Source: Pannonibacter indicus (GTDB lineage Bacteria; Pseudomonadota; Alphaproteobacteria; Rhizobiales; Stappiaceae). From it: a stretch of 64,000 nt of DNA. Under the pieces are notes generated by a model. That model saw only the letters and a list, made by a program, of their open reading frames with translations, ran no database searches and was not told where the DNA came from. This document shows, piece after piece, positions 19,152-28,824 of this stretch; position 1 is the first letter of the stretch, and every line of letters starts with the position of its first letter. The stretch covers positions 248,001 through 312,000 of the forward strand of contig NZ_LIPT01000002.1 in NCBI RefSeq assembly GCF_001418225.1, in the 5' to 3' direction. The position numbers and the translations under genes were made by a program.

Positions 19152-19604
19152 ATGTCCGGTGACCGGCAAAACCCGCTTGCCGATCAGTGCATTGCCAAAG
19201 GCATGCGCATGACGGAGCAGCGCCGCATCATCGCCTCCGTCATCGAGGAGGCGACGGACCATCCGGATGTGGAGGAACTCTACCGCCGTGCTTCCGCGCT
19301 CGATGCCCGCATTTCCATCTCCACCGTCTACCGCACCGTGAAGCTGTTCGAGGATGCCGGCATCATTGAACGGCACGATTTCCGCGACGGGCGCTCGCGC
19401 TACGAGACCGTGCCGGACGAGCATCACGATCATCTGATCGACCTGCGCAACGGCACGGTGATCGAATTCCGCAGCGAGGAAATCGAGGCGCTGCAGGAGC
19501 TGATCGCCAAGCGGCTCGGCTACCGGCTAGTGGACCACCGGCTGGAGCTGTACTGCGTGCCGCTGGCGCCCAAGGCCCCGGAGGACGGCGATGCAGCAGA
19601 GTAA
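19152..19604 (+). CDS. fur: Fur-family metalloregulator (Fur/Mur type)
   Basis: Dimeric metal-dependent repressor, 150 residues. The winged helix covers CIAKGMRMTEQRRIIASVIE to ISISTVYRTVKLFEDAGIIE. The metal-binding His cluster is in PDEHHDHLIDLRNGTVIEF. The C-terminal CxxC pair of E. coli Fur is absent (only two Cys in the chain), as in rhizobial Mur, which senses Mn(II) and controls mntH/sitABCD. Synteny (rimI-fur-plsC-miaB) matches the rhizobial fur/mur locus. Whether the metal in vivo is Mn or Fe is not settled by sequence. AAGGAAGGGG precedes the start. Confidence 0.9.
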   Translation: MSGDRQNPLADQCIAKGMRMTEQRRIIASVIEEATDHPDVEELYRRASALDARISISTVYRTVKLFEDAGIIERHDFRDGRSRYETVPDEHHDHLIDLRNGTVIEFRSEEIEALQELIAKRLGYRLVDHRLELYCVPLAPKAPEDGDAAE

Positions 19605-20427
19605 GGCGGTCTGCGTCATCTTTCTGCTCACAATCGTCTCCCTGATCCTCATTCCGCTGCAGTGGCTGGCGATAAAAGCCGGCCATCCGGTTCAGCGGCA
19701 GCTGCCTTATCTGTGGCACCGCATTGCCACAAGGCTTGTCGGCATCCGCATCACGCAGAAGGGCAAGCCCGCCACCCACCGGCCGCTGCTGATCGTCGCC
19801 AATCATGCGTCCTGGGTGGACATCACCGTTCTGGGCGCCGTGATGCCCTTGTCCTTCATCGCCAAGTCGGAGGTCGAGGGCTGGCCCATCTTCGGGCTTT
19901 TCGCCAAGCTTCAGCGCACGGTTTTCGTCAACCGCACCCGCCGGACCGAGACGGGGGCTGTCGCCAGCCAGATTGCCGGGCGCATGGCCAGCGGCGATGC
20001 CATGGTGCTGTTTGCCGAAGGCACGTCCAACGACGGCAACCGGGTTCTGCCTTTCCGCTCGGCCCTGCTGGGCGCGGCCACCAAGGCGCTGGAAAATGGC
20101 ACGCCGGTTGAGGTGCAGCCGCTATCCATCGTCTATGCCCGCCAGCACGGCATTCCGCTGGACCGGCGCACCCGTGCGCGCATTGCCTGGTACGGCGACA
20201 TGGAGCTGGGCGGCCACCTGTGGGGCGTGTTCTGCAATGGTGCCATAGATGTGGAGCTGACCTGGGGCGAGCCGGTTCAAGTGGGCCCCGGAACCGACCG
20301 CAAGACCCTGACCGCACGCCTTCACGCCGATGTGGAGCGCATGACCATTGCCGGGCTGACGGGCCGCGAGCCGCTGGATCCGGGGGCCGGTGAGACTGGC
20401 GTTCCGGCTGACGACGCAACACAATGA
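19591..20427 (+). CDS. plsC: 1-acyl-sn-glycerol-3-phosphate acyltransferase (PlsC family)
   Basis: Membrane acyltransferase making phosphatidic acid or a related acylated lipid. An N-terminal transmembrane segment (VCVIFLLTIVSLILIPLQWLA) precedes the catalytic HX4D motif in VANHASWVDITVLGAV. The substrate-binding FAEGTSNDGNRVLPFRSAL (FxEGTR-like) follows. Length 278. It starts 14 bases inside the end of the fur gene with GGAGG upstream, so it is translationally coupled. Some rhizobial homologues acylate lyso-ornithine lipid (OlsA), and this cannot be excluded. Confidence 0.88.
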   Translation: MQQSKAVCVIFLLTIVSLILIPLQWLAIKAGHPVQRQLPYLWHRIATRLVGIRITQKGKPATHRPLLIVANHASWVDITVLGAVMPLSFIAKSEVEGWPIFGLFAKLQRTVFVNRTRRTETGAVASQIAGRMASGDAMVLFAEGTSNDGNRVLPFRSALLGAATKALENGTPVEVQPLSIVYARQHGIPLDRRTRARIAWYGDMELGGHLWGVFCNGAIDVELTWGEPVQVGPGTDRKTLTARLHADVERMTIAGLTGREPLDPGAGETGVPADDATQ

Positions 20428-20493
20428 CGCCTCGCCTATTCTCATCGGCGGCAAAAGCGGCTAAAGCTGGCGGAAATCGAGGGTGGCCTCTCC

Positions 20494-20513
20494 TGTGACG
20501 GCAAACCGTCACA
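20494..20513. repeat. Perfect 8-bp inverted repeat upstream of miaB
   Basis: TGTGACGG (20494-20501), CAAA, CCGTCACA (20506-20513), about 70 bases before the miaB start. There is no T tract. It could be an operator or an mRNA hairpin between plsC and miaB. The half-sites resemble TGTGA/TCACA of CRP boxes but the spacing is too long. Confidence 0.35.
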
Positions 20514-20583
20514 TGGCCCCTGTATATCTGATCTGCGCGAGCCCGCGTGATGGTATAGACCGTCCGGGCGCCGTGAGGAGCTC

Positions 20584-22149
20584 ATGACCCAGCGTTCCAG
20601 TGAACTGCATCCGGCCAGTCCGCCCCAATCCCCTTCCACTGCCCCTTCCAGGCCCCAGGCCCACACCAATGGCAGCCAGATGGCGGGCGGCGAAGGCTCT
20701 GACGAGGCTGTGGTCAGCCGCCGGGCGGAAGGCAGTGATCAGGACGGCATGAAGAAGGTCTTCGTGCGCACCTATGGCTGCCAGATGAATGTCTATGACA
20801 GCGACCGCATGGCCGATGTGCTGGGCCCGCAGGGCTACCGCACCACGGACAGCATGGACGACGCGGATCTGGTGATCCTCAACACCTGCCACATCCGCGA
20901 AAAGGCTGCCGAGAAGGTCTATTCCGAGCTTGGCCGCATCCGCAAGCTGAAGGACGAGCGCGGCCCTGGCGGCAAGCCGCTGATGGTGGGCGTTGCCGGC
21001 TGCGTGGCGCAGGCGGAGGGGCAGGAAATCGCCCGCCGTGCGCCGGTGGTGGACATGGTCTTCGGCCCGCAGAGCTATCACCGCCTGCCGGACCTGATCG
21101 CCCGCGCCTCACGCGGTGAAAGCGTGGTCGAGACCGAATTCGAGATCGAGGACAAGTTCGAGCACCTGTCGAAGGAAGCGGCAAAGCCGGGCCTGAAGCG
21201 GGCGCCCTCTGCCTTCCTGACCGTGCAGGAAGGCTGCGACAAGTTCTGCACCTTCTGCGTCGTGCCCTATACGCGCGGCTCGGAAGTGTCGCGCCCGCTG
21301 GCCCAGATCCTGCGCGAAGCGGAACAGATGGCCGCACAGGGCGTGCGCGAGGTGACGCTGCTGGGCCAGAATGTCAACGCCTGGCATGGCGATGGCCCGG
21401 ACGGAAAGCCCCTCGGCCTTGGCTATCTGCTGCGGCGCCTTGCGGAAGTTCCGGGGCTCGACCGGCTGCGCTACACCACCAGCCATCCGCGTGACATGGA
21501 TGACGAGCTGATCGCCGCGCACCGTGACCTCAAGGAACTGATGCCCTATCTGCATCTGCCGGTGCAGTCGGGCTCCGACCGGATTCTGGCGGCGATGAAC
21601 CGCAGGCACACGCGCGACGACTATTTCCGCCTGATCGGCCGCATCCGCGAGGCGGCGCCGGATCTGGCGCTTTCGGGTGATTTCATCGTCGGCTTCCCCG
21701 GCGAGACGGATCAGGACTTTGCGGACACGCTGGATCTGGTGCGGCGCGTGGAATATGCCGCGTGCTTCTCCTTCAAATACAGCCAGCGCCCCGGCACGCC
21801 GGGGGCGGCCATGGCAGATCAGGTGCCGGAAGACGTGAAGTCCGCCCGGCTGCTCGAGCTGCAGGCCTTGCTGGCTGATCAGCAGCGCGCCTTTAACCGC
21901 TCCCGCGTCGGCATGCGGATGGACGTGCTGTTCGAGAAGGTTGGGCGCATGCCCGGCCAGGTCACCGGCAAGTCCCCCTGGCTGCAGCCGGTGCAGGTGG
22001 ACGGGCCGCTGGATCTGATCGGTACAATCCAAACCGTGGAAATTTACGACATAGGCTCCAATTCGCTGTTCGGACGGCTGATTGCAGGGCAAACTGATGT
22101 TCAGCTCAGTTCCACGAGCCCTGCCAAGGAGGCGGCCATTGACGCGTGA
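20584..22149 (+). CDS. miaB: MiaB, tRNA-2-methylthio-N6-isopentenyladenosine synthase
   Basis: Radical-SAM methylthiotransferase that modifies A37 of tRNAs. The N-terminal UPF0004 domain contributes three Cys for one [4Fe-4S] cluster ([36 protein letters not shown]). The radical-SAM CxxxCxxC is CDKFCTFC, and a C-terminal TRAM domain follows. Length 521, about 55 residues longer at the N-terminus than typical. The extension (Ser/Pro/Gln-rich, no fold) is retained because GTGAGGAGCTC precedes ATG 20584, while the internal ATG at 20749 lacks a good ribosome binding site. phoH begins inside its last codons. Confidence 0.95.
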   Translation: MTQRSSELHPASPPQSPSTAPSRPQAHTNGSQMAGGEGSDEAVVSRRAEGSDQDGMKKVFVRTYGCQMNVYDSDRMADVLGPQGYRTTDSMDDADLVILNTCHIREKAAEKVYSELGRIRKLKDERGPGGKPLMVGVAGCVAQAEGQEIARRAPVVDMVFGPQSYHRLPDLIARASRGESVVETEFEIEDKFEHLSKEAAKPGLKRAPSAFLTVQEGCDKFCTFCVVPYTRGSEVSRPLAQILREAEQMAAQGVREVTLLGQNVNAWHGDGPDGKPLGLGYLLRRLAEVPGLDRLRYTTSHPRDMDDELIAAHRDLKELMPYLHLPVQSGSDRILAAMNRRHTRDDYFRLIGRIREAAPDLALSGDFIVGFPGETDQDFADTLDLVRRVEYAACFSFKYSQRPGTPGAAMADQVPEDVKSARLLELQALLADQQRAFNRSRVGMRMDVLFEKVGRMPGQVTGKSPWLQPVQVDGPLDLIGTIQTVEIYDIGSNSLFGRLIAGQTDVQLSSTSPAKEAAIDA

Positions 22150-23233
22150 CAGCCAGACAACGCTTCGCAAGCCCTCTGACCGGGGAGCAGTCCCCGCCTC
22201 TGACATGACCCACATTGTCCTTGCGTTCGATGACAACAGGCTGATTGGTGACCTTTTCGGCCAGTTTGACCAGAACCTGGCCCTGATCGAGCAGCGCCTT
22301 GGCGTTGACGCCATCGCCCGCGGCAATCAGGTGACGCTGAAGGGCAAGCACCGCCAGTGCGTGCAGGCGCGCCACGCCCTCGAATCACTTTATCAGCGCC
22401 TGCAGCAGGGCCACGAAATCCACCCGGCCGACGTGGAAGGCGCTCTGCGCATGGCGGTAGCCGCCGATGCCCAGCTGCCACTGCCGACGCTGGAGCCGCG
22501 CTCGCGCCTCTCCTTCGCGCAGATCTCGACCCGCAAGAAGACCGTTGTCGCCCGCACGGCGGCACAGGATGCCTATATCCGCTCCATGGACCGGGCCGAT
22601 CTGATTTTCGGCACCGGCCCCGCCGGTACGGGCAAGACCTTCCTCGCGGTGGCCTATGCCGCCGCCCTGATCGAGCGCGGCGATGCCTCGCGGCTGATCC
22701 TCTCCCGCCCGGCCGTGGAAGCGGGCGAGCGCCTCGGCTTCCTGCCGGGTGACATGAAGGAGAAGGTCGATCCCTATCTGCGCCCGCTCTATGACGCGCT
22801 CTACGAGATGATGCCGCCGGAAAAGGTCGATCGCGGCCTGCAGTCCGGCATGATCGAAGTTGCGCCGCTCGCCTTCATGCGCGGGCGCACGCTCTCCAAT
22901 GCCGTCGTGCTGCTGGATGAGGCGCAGAACACCACGACGATGCAGATGAAGATGTTCCTCACCCGTCTGGGCGAGAACTCCAAGATGATCGTCACCGGCG
23001 ACCCCAGCCAGATCGACTTGCCCATGGGCCAGAAGTCGGGCCTGCGCGAGGCGCTGGAACTGCTGCCGGACATCGAGGGCGTCGCCCACGTGCAGTTCAC
23101 CGATGTGGACGTGGTTCGCCACGAGCTGGTGGCCCGCATTGTGCGTGCCTATGACGACGCCAGCCGCGAAGAGCTGCAGGAACGGGAGCGCCGGCATGCC
23201 CTGCGCGCTGCCGCCGCGCAGCAGCAGGAGTAA
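22139..23233 (+). CDS. PhoH-like ATPase (PhoH family, ybeZ-type)
   Basis: P-loop ATPase linked to ribosome and RNA maturation through its neighbour YbeY. An N-terminal KH-like part precedes the PhoH domain with Walker [16 protein letters not shown] and Walker [21 protein letters not shown], then the helicase-like [18 protein letters not shown] choose the TTG at 22139 because a perfect AAGGAGG lies at 22126-22132 with 6-base spacing, giving 364 residues and an 11-base overlap with miaB. ATG 22205 is the conservative alternative. The miaB-phoH-ybeY-corC-lnt order is widely conserved. Confidence 0.92.
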   Translation: MTRDSQTTLRKPSDRGAVPASDMTHIVLAFDDNRLIGDLFGQFDQNLALIEQRLGVDAIARGNQVTLKGKHRQCVQARHALESLYQRLQQGHEIHPADVEGALRMAVAADAQLPLPTLEPRSRLSFAQISTRKKTVVARTAAQDAYIRSMDRADLIFGTGPAGTGKTFLAVAYAAALIERGDASRLILSRPAVEAGERLGFLPGDMKEKVDPYLRPLYDALYEMMPPEKVDRGLQSGMIEVAPLAFMRGRTLSNAVVLLDEAQNTTTMQMKMFLTRLGENSKMIVTGDPSQIDLPMGQKSGLREALELLPDIEGVAHVQFTDVDVVRHELVARIVRAYDDASREELQERERRHALRAAAAQQQE

Positions 23234-23238
23234 GCCCT

Positions 23239-23781
23239 GTGCCCCCTGCCTCTACGGCCGCCAGCGCCCTGCCGGAAGATTTCCTGCTGGACCTCAGCAT
23301 CGAATGTGATGGCTGGCCGGAAGAAGACGAACTGGAGGCCCTGAGCCTGCGCGCTGCGGAAGCCGCCTTCCGCATTGGCGGGCTCAAGGCCATGCCCGGC
23401 TCCGAACTGTCGCTCCTTTTCGTCGATGATGCGCGCATCCGCGAGCTCAATGCCGAGTGGCGCAACAAGGACAAGGCGACGAATGTTCTCTCCTTCCCGG
23501 GCGGGGAAGAGATGAACGGGCTTTACGGCCCTTTGCTTGGTGATATCGTATTTGCGCTGGAAACAGTCTCGAAGGAGGCTGAAGAGCAGGCTATTTCGTT
23601 TCAGGATCATTTTTTGCATCTTGTAGTGCACGGACTCCTTCACCTTTTCGGGTATGATCACCAGATGGAGGCCGAAGCCGAAGAGATGGAAGATCTGGAG
23701 CGGCGGATCCTTGCCAGCATGGGCATTGCCGACCCTTATGCGGATGCGCCGCTTGTGGCGGACGACCCGCAGGAGCCCTGA
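23239..23781 (+). CDS. ybeY: YbeY endoribonuclease (16S rRNA 3' maturation)
   Basis: Single-strand endoribonuclease and metalloprotein involved in 16S rRNA processing and ribosome quality control. The zinc-binding signature H3xH5xH is HLVVHGLLHLFGYDHQMEAE. NKDKATNVLSFPG is the conserved upstream block. Length 180 with a C-terminal acidic tail. The start is GTG 23239, five bases after the phoH stop. The segment around 23530-23660 is richer in A+T than the surrounding genes but keeps the catalytic motif intact. Confidence 0.95.
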   Translation: MPPASTAASALPEDFLLDLSIECDGWPEEDELEALSLRAAEAAFRIGGLKAMPGSELSLLFVDDARIRELNAEWRNKDKATNVLSFPGGEEMNGLYGPLLGDIVFALETVSKEAEEQAISFQDHFLHLVVHGLLHLFGYDHQMEAEAEEMEDLERRILASMGIADPYADAPLVADDPQEP

Positions 23782-23822
23782 CCCCGCAAGGGTGACAGCA
23801 GGGACAACGAACGAATGGACAG

Positions 23823-24938
23823 ATGACAGTTTCTGACAGTGGCAGTATCGCAACGCCTGCGGCCAGTCCGGCTTCTGTGCCGGTTCAGGAAGATGGCGCC
23901 GACCCACGACTATCCGGGCCCCGAAAACCGGGGCCTCTGGCCCGGATTGCCGGGCGCCTGGCACGGCTGCGGCGCAGCAGCGCGTCAAGCCTGCGGGAAA
24001 ATCTCCAGGATGAACTGGCCCGCGAACTGGTTGAAGGCGGGGATACGGTGTTTTCGCCGGAGGAGCGGCTGCTGCTCGGCAACATCCTTCGCCTGCGCGA
24101 GCTGCGCGTCGATGACGTCATGGTCCCCCGCGCGGATATCGAGGCGGTGGATGACAGCGTGACGCTGGGCCGCCTCATGGAAGTGTTCCGCGAGAATGGC
24201 CACTCCCGCATGCCGGTCTATCACGAGAGCCTTGATGACCCGCGCGGCATGGTTCACATCAAGGACCTGATGGCCTTCATCGCCCGTCTTGCCACGCCAT
24301 CCGAGGCCGGGGCCGCAAAAGACACGGATCTGCCAGCGAAGAATTCCGCCCTCGATCTGACCTCGGTCGATCTGACGCTGCCGCTCGCCGAAACCGGCCT
24401 GCTGCGTCCGCTTCTGTTTGTGCCTCCCTCCATGCCGGCAACCGACCTGATGGCCAAGATGCAGGCGAGCCGCGTGCAGATGGCGCTGGTCATCGATGAA
24501 TACGGCGGCACGGATGGCCTCGTCTCGCTGGAGGATATCGTCGAAACAGTCGTCGGCGATATCGAGGACGAGCACGACGAGGACGAAGAGGCAATGCTTC
24601 AGCCGGCCGGGGACGGCGTCTGGATTGCCGATCCCCGCATTCCGCTGGAAGAACTGTCCGAACAGCTGGGCACCGACTTCAACGCCGGGGAAATGGCCGA
24701 GGAAGTGGACACGCTGGGCGGCCTGCTGTTCACCCTGCTTGGCCGGGTGCCGGTGCGCGGCGAGCTGATCGCGCCCAAGGAGGTCACTGGCTACGAATTC
24801 GAGGTGCTGGATGCGGACCCGCGCCGGATCAAGCGCCTCAGAGTGCGCAAGCGCCGGGTGGAAGTCCGCACGGGCGACCAGCGGCGGCGGCCCAAGCGCG
24901 ACGAAAAGACAGCAGGCACGGAGCCTGCGGCCACGTAA
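23823..24938 (+). CDS. CorC/hemolysin-type CBS-domain protein
   Basis: A 371-residue cytosolic protein with a CBS-domain pair (VDDVMVPRADIEAVDDSVTL and LLFVPPSMPATDLMAKMQAS ... VIDEYGGTDGLVSLEDIVE) and a C-terminal CorC/HlyC domain (DGVWIADPRIPLEELSEQLG). Proteins of this type are linked to Mg2+/Co2+ efflux. The position between ybeY and lnt matches corC of other proteobacteria. A proline-rich unfolded stretch of about 45 residues precedes the fold. A longer loop between the two CBS motifs, rich in Ala/Asp, is typical of alphaproteobacterial members. Confidence 0.9.
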   Translation: MTVSDSGSIATPAASPASVPVQEDGADPRLSGPRKPGPLARIAGRLARLRRSSASSLRENLQDELARELVEGGDTVFSPEERLLLGNILRLRELRVDDVMVPRADIEAVDDSVTLGRLMEVFRENGHSRMPVYHESLDDPRGMVHIKDLMAFIARLATPSEAGAAKDTDLPAKNSALDLTSVDLTLPLAETGLLRPLLFVPPSMPATDLMAKMQASRVQMALVIDEYGGTDGLVSLEDIVETVVGDIEDEHDEDEEAMLQPAGDGVWIADPRIPLEELSEQLGTDFNAGEMAEEVDTLGGLLFTLLGRVPVRGELIAPKEVTGYEFEVLDADPRRIKRLRVRKRRVEVRTGDQRRRPKRDEKTAGTEPAAT

Positions 24939-25083
24939 ATGCCAAGGCTTTGAACCGCCGGCTCATGATACCTTCAGGTTGCCCGGGCGCCGCGCGGGCT
25001 TGTCAGCTCAAAGGCTGCTTCCGGAGGCTTGACCTGCGCTCTGACGCCTCCCACATGCTGCAGGCCGTGAGCGGCGGAGAAAT

Positions 25084-26706
25084 ATGACAATGCCCTTCCT
25101 GCCAGACCTGATACGGCGCGCCGCCAGCCCCTTCCTTCTGGCGCACGGCAAGAGACGGTGGCTCCTGGCCTTTGCCGCAGGCGCAGCTTCGGTTCTGGCC
25201 CTGCCGCCGTTCAACATTCTCCCCGTGCTCTTTGTCACCCTGCCGGCTCTCGTGTGGCTGATCGACGGCGCGGCGGGCGCAAAGGACAGCGTTCCCCCCG
25301 GACGGCGGATGCGTGCCGGCTTTGCCATTGGCTGGTGCTTCGGCTTTGGCTATTTCCTCGCCGGCCTGTGGTGGATCGGCAGCGCCTTTCTGGTGGAAGC
25401 CGAGCAATATGCCTGGATGCTGCCCTTTGCCATTGCGGGTCTTCCGGCCGGGCTGGCGCTGTTTCATGCAGCGGCCACTGCACTGGCCACACGTTTCTGG
25501 CCCGAACATGCGGGCCGCATGCTGCTGCTTGCGGGGCTTCTGGCCATTTCGGACTGGCTGCGCGGCCATATTCTGACCGGATTTCCCTGGAACAGCTTTG
25601 GCTACAGTGTATCCGGCAGCCTTGCCCTGTCACAGAGCGCCAGCGTCATCGGCATCTACGGGCTGAGCGCCCTTGTCATCGCCTGTGCAGCCTCACCGGC
25701 AGCCCTTGCCGATACCGGGCGCCGCAACTGGCTGCCGCTGGGCCTGAGCCTGGCACTGCTCGCCGGGCTGTGGGGCTGGGGCACGGCAAGGCTTGCAGAA
25801 CCAGCCGTGCTGGCGCAGCCTCCGGCCGTCATCCGCATAATACAACCTAATATCGCGCAAAAAGAGAAATGGCTTCCTGAGAATAAAGTTTCGATTTTCA
25901 GAAGCTATCTTGGGTTGAGCCGATCTGCCAGAAACGATGAAATGGCCAGCACCACACGCACGGTCTTTGTCTGGCCCGAATCTGCATTTCCTTTTCTTCT
26001 GACAAGTTCTCCTGAAGCTTTATCCGAAATAGATTATCTTCTGGAGCCGCATCAGACACTTGTCACAGGTGCAATCCGCGCAGAAAGAGGTCCTGACGAA
26101 ACAAAATATTACAACAGCATTTACGTCATTGGCGATGGCAGCGAGATACTCGACGCCTATGACAAAGTGAGGCTCGTGCCCTTCGGAGAGTATCTCCCCC
26201 TGTCGGACCTGCTCGAACGGCTGGGTATCCGCAAGCTGGTCAATGCCCCCGGCGCCTTCACCGCCGGCTACGCACCCCGCATCATGGCGACGGGCGGACT
26301 GCCCCCCTTTCTGCCCCTGATCTGCTACGAGGCGATCTTTCCGCAAATGGCGTCAGAGGCCGGAAACCGGCCGGAGTGGCTGCTCAATGTCACCAATGAT
26401 GCCTGGTTCGGCGACACGGCAGGGCCCTATCAGCATCTGGCGCAGGCCCGGTTCCGGGCCATTGAGCAGGGACTACCCCTTGTCAGATCTGCCAATACAG
26501 GTATATCAGCCTTTGTCGATCCATATGGCCGGGTAACAGGATCCCTCCCCCTCAACCGGTCCGGCGTGATTGACGCAAACCTCACTGCACCGCTGCCGGC
26601 AACGCTTTATGCCCGGTATGGCGATGCGGGACTGGCCGGACTCCTGATCATTTTTACTATATTTTTTACTTTAGCGAGCCTCAACCTGCCTTCGCGTCAT
26701 AATTGA
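25084..26706 (+). CDS. lnt: Apolipoprotein N-acyltransferase Lnt
   Basis: Inner-membrane enzyme adding the third acyl chain to lipoproteins, essential for Lol sorting. About six transmembrane helices occupy residues 20-240, followed by a periplasmic nitrilase domain. The catalytic triad is visible: Glu in VFVWPESAFPF, Lys in YDKVRLVPFGEYLP, Cys in LICYEAIFPQ. A final transmembrane helix (GLLIIFTIFFTLASL) ends the 540-residue chain. The part from about 25840 to 26150 has clearly lower GC and different codon choice than the rest, without damage to the frame. The efflux lipoprotein at 2771 is one possible client. Confidence 0.95.
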   Translation: MTMPFLPDLIRRAASPFLLAHGKRRWLLAFAAGAASVLALPPFNILPVLFVTLPALVWLIDGAAGAKDSVPPGRRMRAGFAIGWCFGFGYFLAGLWWIGSAFLVEAEQYAWMLPFAIAGLPAGLALFHAAATALATRFWPEHAGRMLLLAGLLAISDWLRGHILTGFPWNSFGYSVSGSLALSQSASVIGIYGLSALVIACAASPAALADTGRRNWLPLGLSLALLAGLWGWGTARLAEPAVLAQPPAVIRIIQPNIAQKEKWLPENKVSIFRSYLGLSRSARNDEMASTTRTVFVWPESAFPFLLTSSPEALSEIDYLLEPHQTLVTGAIRAERGPDETKYYNSIYVIGDGSEILDAYDKVRLVPFGEYLPLSDLLERLGIRKLVNAPGAFTAGYAPRIMATGGLPPFLPLICYEAIFPQMASEAGNRPEWLLNVTNDAWFGDTAGPYQHLAQARFRAIEQGLPLVRSANTGISAFVDPYGRVTGSLPLNRSGVIDANLTAPLPATLYARYGDAGLAGLLIIFTIFFTLASLNLPSRHN

Positions 26707-26902
26707 TATTGAATGAGAGAGTCCGTCAGCATAGTGTAGTACAACCGCAGCTTCCGGAGGAGCAGTGGAAACCGCGAAACAGAGGACCGGCAGTGGGTGG
26801 TCCGGTCCGCACCCGAAGCGCCAGGATGGCAGCTCAACGTGTGTTTCGTGTTCTTGAAAACCCGCGTGCACCTTCTGGCCGGAGGACACGCTGAACCGAA
26901 AG

Positions 26903-27319
26903 ATGAGGGCAATGCCCAGCAAGAAAGCACCTAACCCGATCGACGTGCATGTCGGCAGCCGCGTCCGTCTGCGCCGCATGATGCTTGGCATGAGCCAGGA
27001 GAAGCTCGGTGAGAGCCTCGGCATCACGTTCCAGCAGATCCAGAAATACGAAAAAGGCACCAACCGCATCGGTGCCTCGCGCCTGCAGCACATCTCGACC
27101 GTGCTCAAGGTGCCGGTTGCCTTCTTCTTCGAAGACGCTCCCGGTTCGCCGGACGACTTCGAAGGCTTTGGCGAGTCGCAGCCGACCTCCTATGTGGTGG
27201 ACTTCCTCTCCTCCTCCGAAGGCCTGTCCCTGAACAAGGCCTTTGTGCGGATCGAGGACCCCAAGGTGCGCCGCAGGATCGTCGATCTGGTCCGCGCGCT
27301 TGCCGGCGACGAGGCCTGA
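26903..27319 (+). CDS. XRE-family helix-turn-helix regulator conserved upstream of metK
   Basis: A 138-residue cytosolic regulator. The HTH_3 domain is VGSRVRLRRMMLGMSQEKLG, then ITFQQIQKYEKGTNRIGASR. The C-terminal half ends VEDLVRALAGDE-like (RIVDLVRALAGDEA) and may mediate dimerisation. It is common in Rhizobiales between lnt and metK. ATG 26912 has GAGG four bases upstream, so it may be the real start rather than 26903. The 196-base gap before it is AT-rich, with a possible promoter TTGAAT-N17-TAGTGT (26709-26737). Its targets are unknown; metK is the obvious one to test. Confidence 0.85.
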   Translation: MRAMPSKKAPNPIDVHVGSRVRLRRMMLGMSQEKLGESLGITFQQIQKYEKGTNRIGASRLQHISTVLKVPVAFFFEDAPGSPDDFEGFGESQPTSYVVDFLSSSEGLSLNKAFVRIEDPKVRRRIVDLVRALAGDEA

Positions 27320-27331
27320 CACTAAGCTTTG

Positions 27332-27508
27332 AAGATGCTGCCACATCTTACCTCGAAAATGCTGAGACAGCATAAGGGTTTGATTACGCTCCGGTGATAC
27401 AGGCTCACCGGGATGCAGCGTCAGATGATCTTCAACAGCGAGGGAACTTGACGCTCGCAGGCCAATCTGCTTCATCACTTGACTTGGCGGCGGAGAAATT
27501 CCGCCGCC
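27332..27508 (+). ncRNA. Structured metK leader with four stem-loops (candidate regulatory RNA)
   Basis: Between the XRE gene and metK lie four inverted repeats: AAGATG/CATCTT (27332-27337, 27344-27349), ATGCTG/CAGCAT (27359-27364, 27368-27373), CCGGTGA/TCACCGG (27391-27397, 27405-27411) extended outward by ACGCT/AGCGT (27386-27390, 27417-27421), and GGCGGCGGA/TCCGCCGCC (27486-27494, 27500-27508) ending 32 bases before the metK ATG. I do not recognise a known SAM riboswitch class. The last hairpin could gate translation or transcription of metK. The functional claim is inference. Confidence 0.4.
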
Positions 27509-27540
27509 ATGTTCATATTTTCCCAGAAGGACGTTCGGCT

Positions 27541-28713
27541 ATGGCCCGTCAGGACTATCTCTTCACCTCCGAGTCCGTCTCGGAAGGTCATCCCGACAAG
27601 GTGTGCGACCGCATTTCCGATGCCGTCGTTGACGCTTACCTGCGTGAAATGCCCGAGGCACGCGTTGCCTGCGAGACCCTTGCAACCACGAACCGCATCG
27701 TGATTGCCGGTGAAACCCGTGGCCCTGCGACCATCACCAAGGATTACGTGGCCCATCTGGCGCGCCTGGCCGTCAAGGATATCGGCTACGCCCAGGAAGG
27801 CTTCCACTGGGAAAATTGCGACATCTCCGTGCACCTGCACGCCCAGTCCGCCCATATCGCCCAGGGCGTTGACGCCGGCGACAACAAGGACGAAGGCGCA
27901 GGCGACCAGGGCATCATGTTCGGTTATGCCTGCCGCGAGACGCCGGAGCTGATGCCCGCGCCGATCTACTACTCCCACAAGATTCTCCGCCTGCTCGCCG
28001 AAGCCCGCAAGTCGGGCCGTGAGCCGGTGCTGGGGCCCGATGCCAAGAGCCAGGTCACCGTCCGCTACAAGGGCGGCGTTCCGGTTGGCGTCAGCTCCAT
28101 CGTGCTGTCGACCCAGCATCTCGATGCCACGCTCACCTCGCAGGATGTGCGCACCATCGTCGAGCCCTACATCCGCAGCGCCCTGCCGGATGGCTGGATC
28201 GACGGGCAGACCGCATGGCACGTGAACCCGACCGGCGCCTTCGTCATCGGCGGTCCGGACGGCGACTGCGGCCTGACGGGCCGCAAGATCATCGTGGACA
28301 CCTATGGCGGTGCAGCCCCGCACGGCGGCGGCGCCTTCTCCGGCAAAGACCCGACCAAGGTGGACCGTTCGGCCGCCTATGCCGCGCGCTACCTTGCCAA
28401 GAACGTCGTGGCCGCCGACCTTGCCGACCGCTGCACGATCCAGCTGTCCTACGCCATCGGCGTGTCCGAGCCGCTGTCGGTCTATGTCGACCTGCATGGT
28501 ACCGGCCGCTGCGATGAAGCCAGGCTCGAAAAGAGCCTGCGCGACATCATGAGCCTCACCCCGCGCGGCATCCGCCAGCACCTGAAGCTCAATGCCCCGA
28601 TCTATGAACGCACCGCCGCTTACGGCCACTTCGGCCGCGCGCCGGAAGCCGATGGCGGCTTCTCCTGGGAAGCCACCGATCTGGTGGGCGCGCTCAGGGG
28701 CTTTGCCGGCTGA
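27541..28713 (+). CDS. metK: S-adenosylmethionine synthetase MetK
   Basis: Makes SAM from methionine and ATP. The N-terminal motif [21 protein letters not shown] includes the catalytic His and Asp. [12 protein letters not shown] and the phosphate-binding [19 protein letters not shown] are diagnostic. Length 390 from ATG 27541, which has AGAAGGAC upstream; longer in-frame starts lie within the structured leader and lack homology. SAM supplies several enzymes in this window: the cob methyltransferases, MiaB, TrmB and PmtA. Confidence 0.97.
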   Translation: MARQDYLFTSESVSEGHPDKVCDRISDAVVDAYLREMPEARVACETLATTNRIVIAGETRGPATITKDYVAHLARLAVKDIGYAQEGFHWENCDISVHLHAQSAHIAQGVDAGDNKDEGAGDQGIMFGYACRETPELMPAPIYYSHKILRLLAEARKSGREPVLGPDAKSQVTVRYKGGVPVGVSSIVLSTQHLDATLTSQDVRTIVEPYIRSALPDGWIDGQTAWHVNPTGAFVIGGPDGDCGLTGRKIIVDTYGGAAPHGGGAFSGKDPTKVDRSAAYAARYLAKNVVAADLADRCTIQLSYAIGVSEPLSVYVDLHGTGRCDEARLEKSLRDIMSLTPRGIRQHLKLNAPIYERTAAYGHFGRAPEADGGFSWEATDLVGALRGFAG

Positions 28714-28824
28714 GGCAACCCGTCTTCATGAACCGGAGCGCCGGCTGCCCGATGGCGGCCGGCGTTTCCTATCCGGCAGCGCGTTTCCTGAAGCGCCCGG
28801 CCATTCGTTTGACCGCATGGACCC

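Noticed and set aside
20494-20513. CRP-type site before miaB
   Set aside because: TGTGA and TCACA are ten bases apart instead of six; more likely a hairpin.
27320-27540. SAM-II riboswitch before metK
   Set aside because: No match to the compact SAM-II pseudoknot sequence; kept only as an unclassified structured leader.
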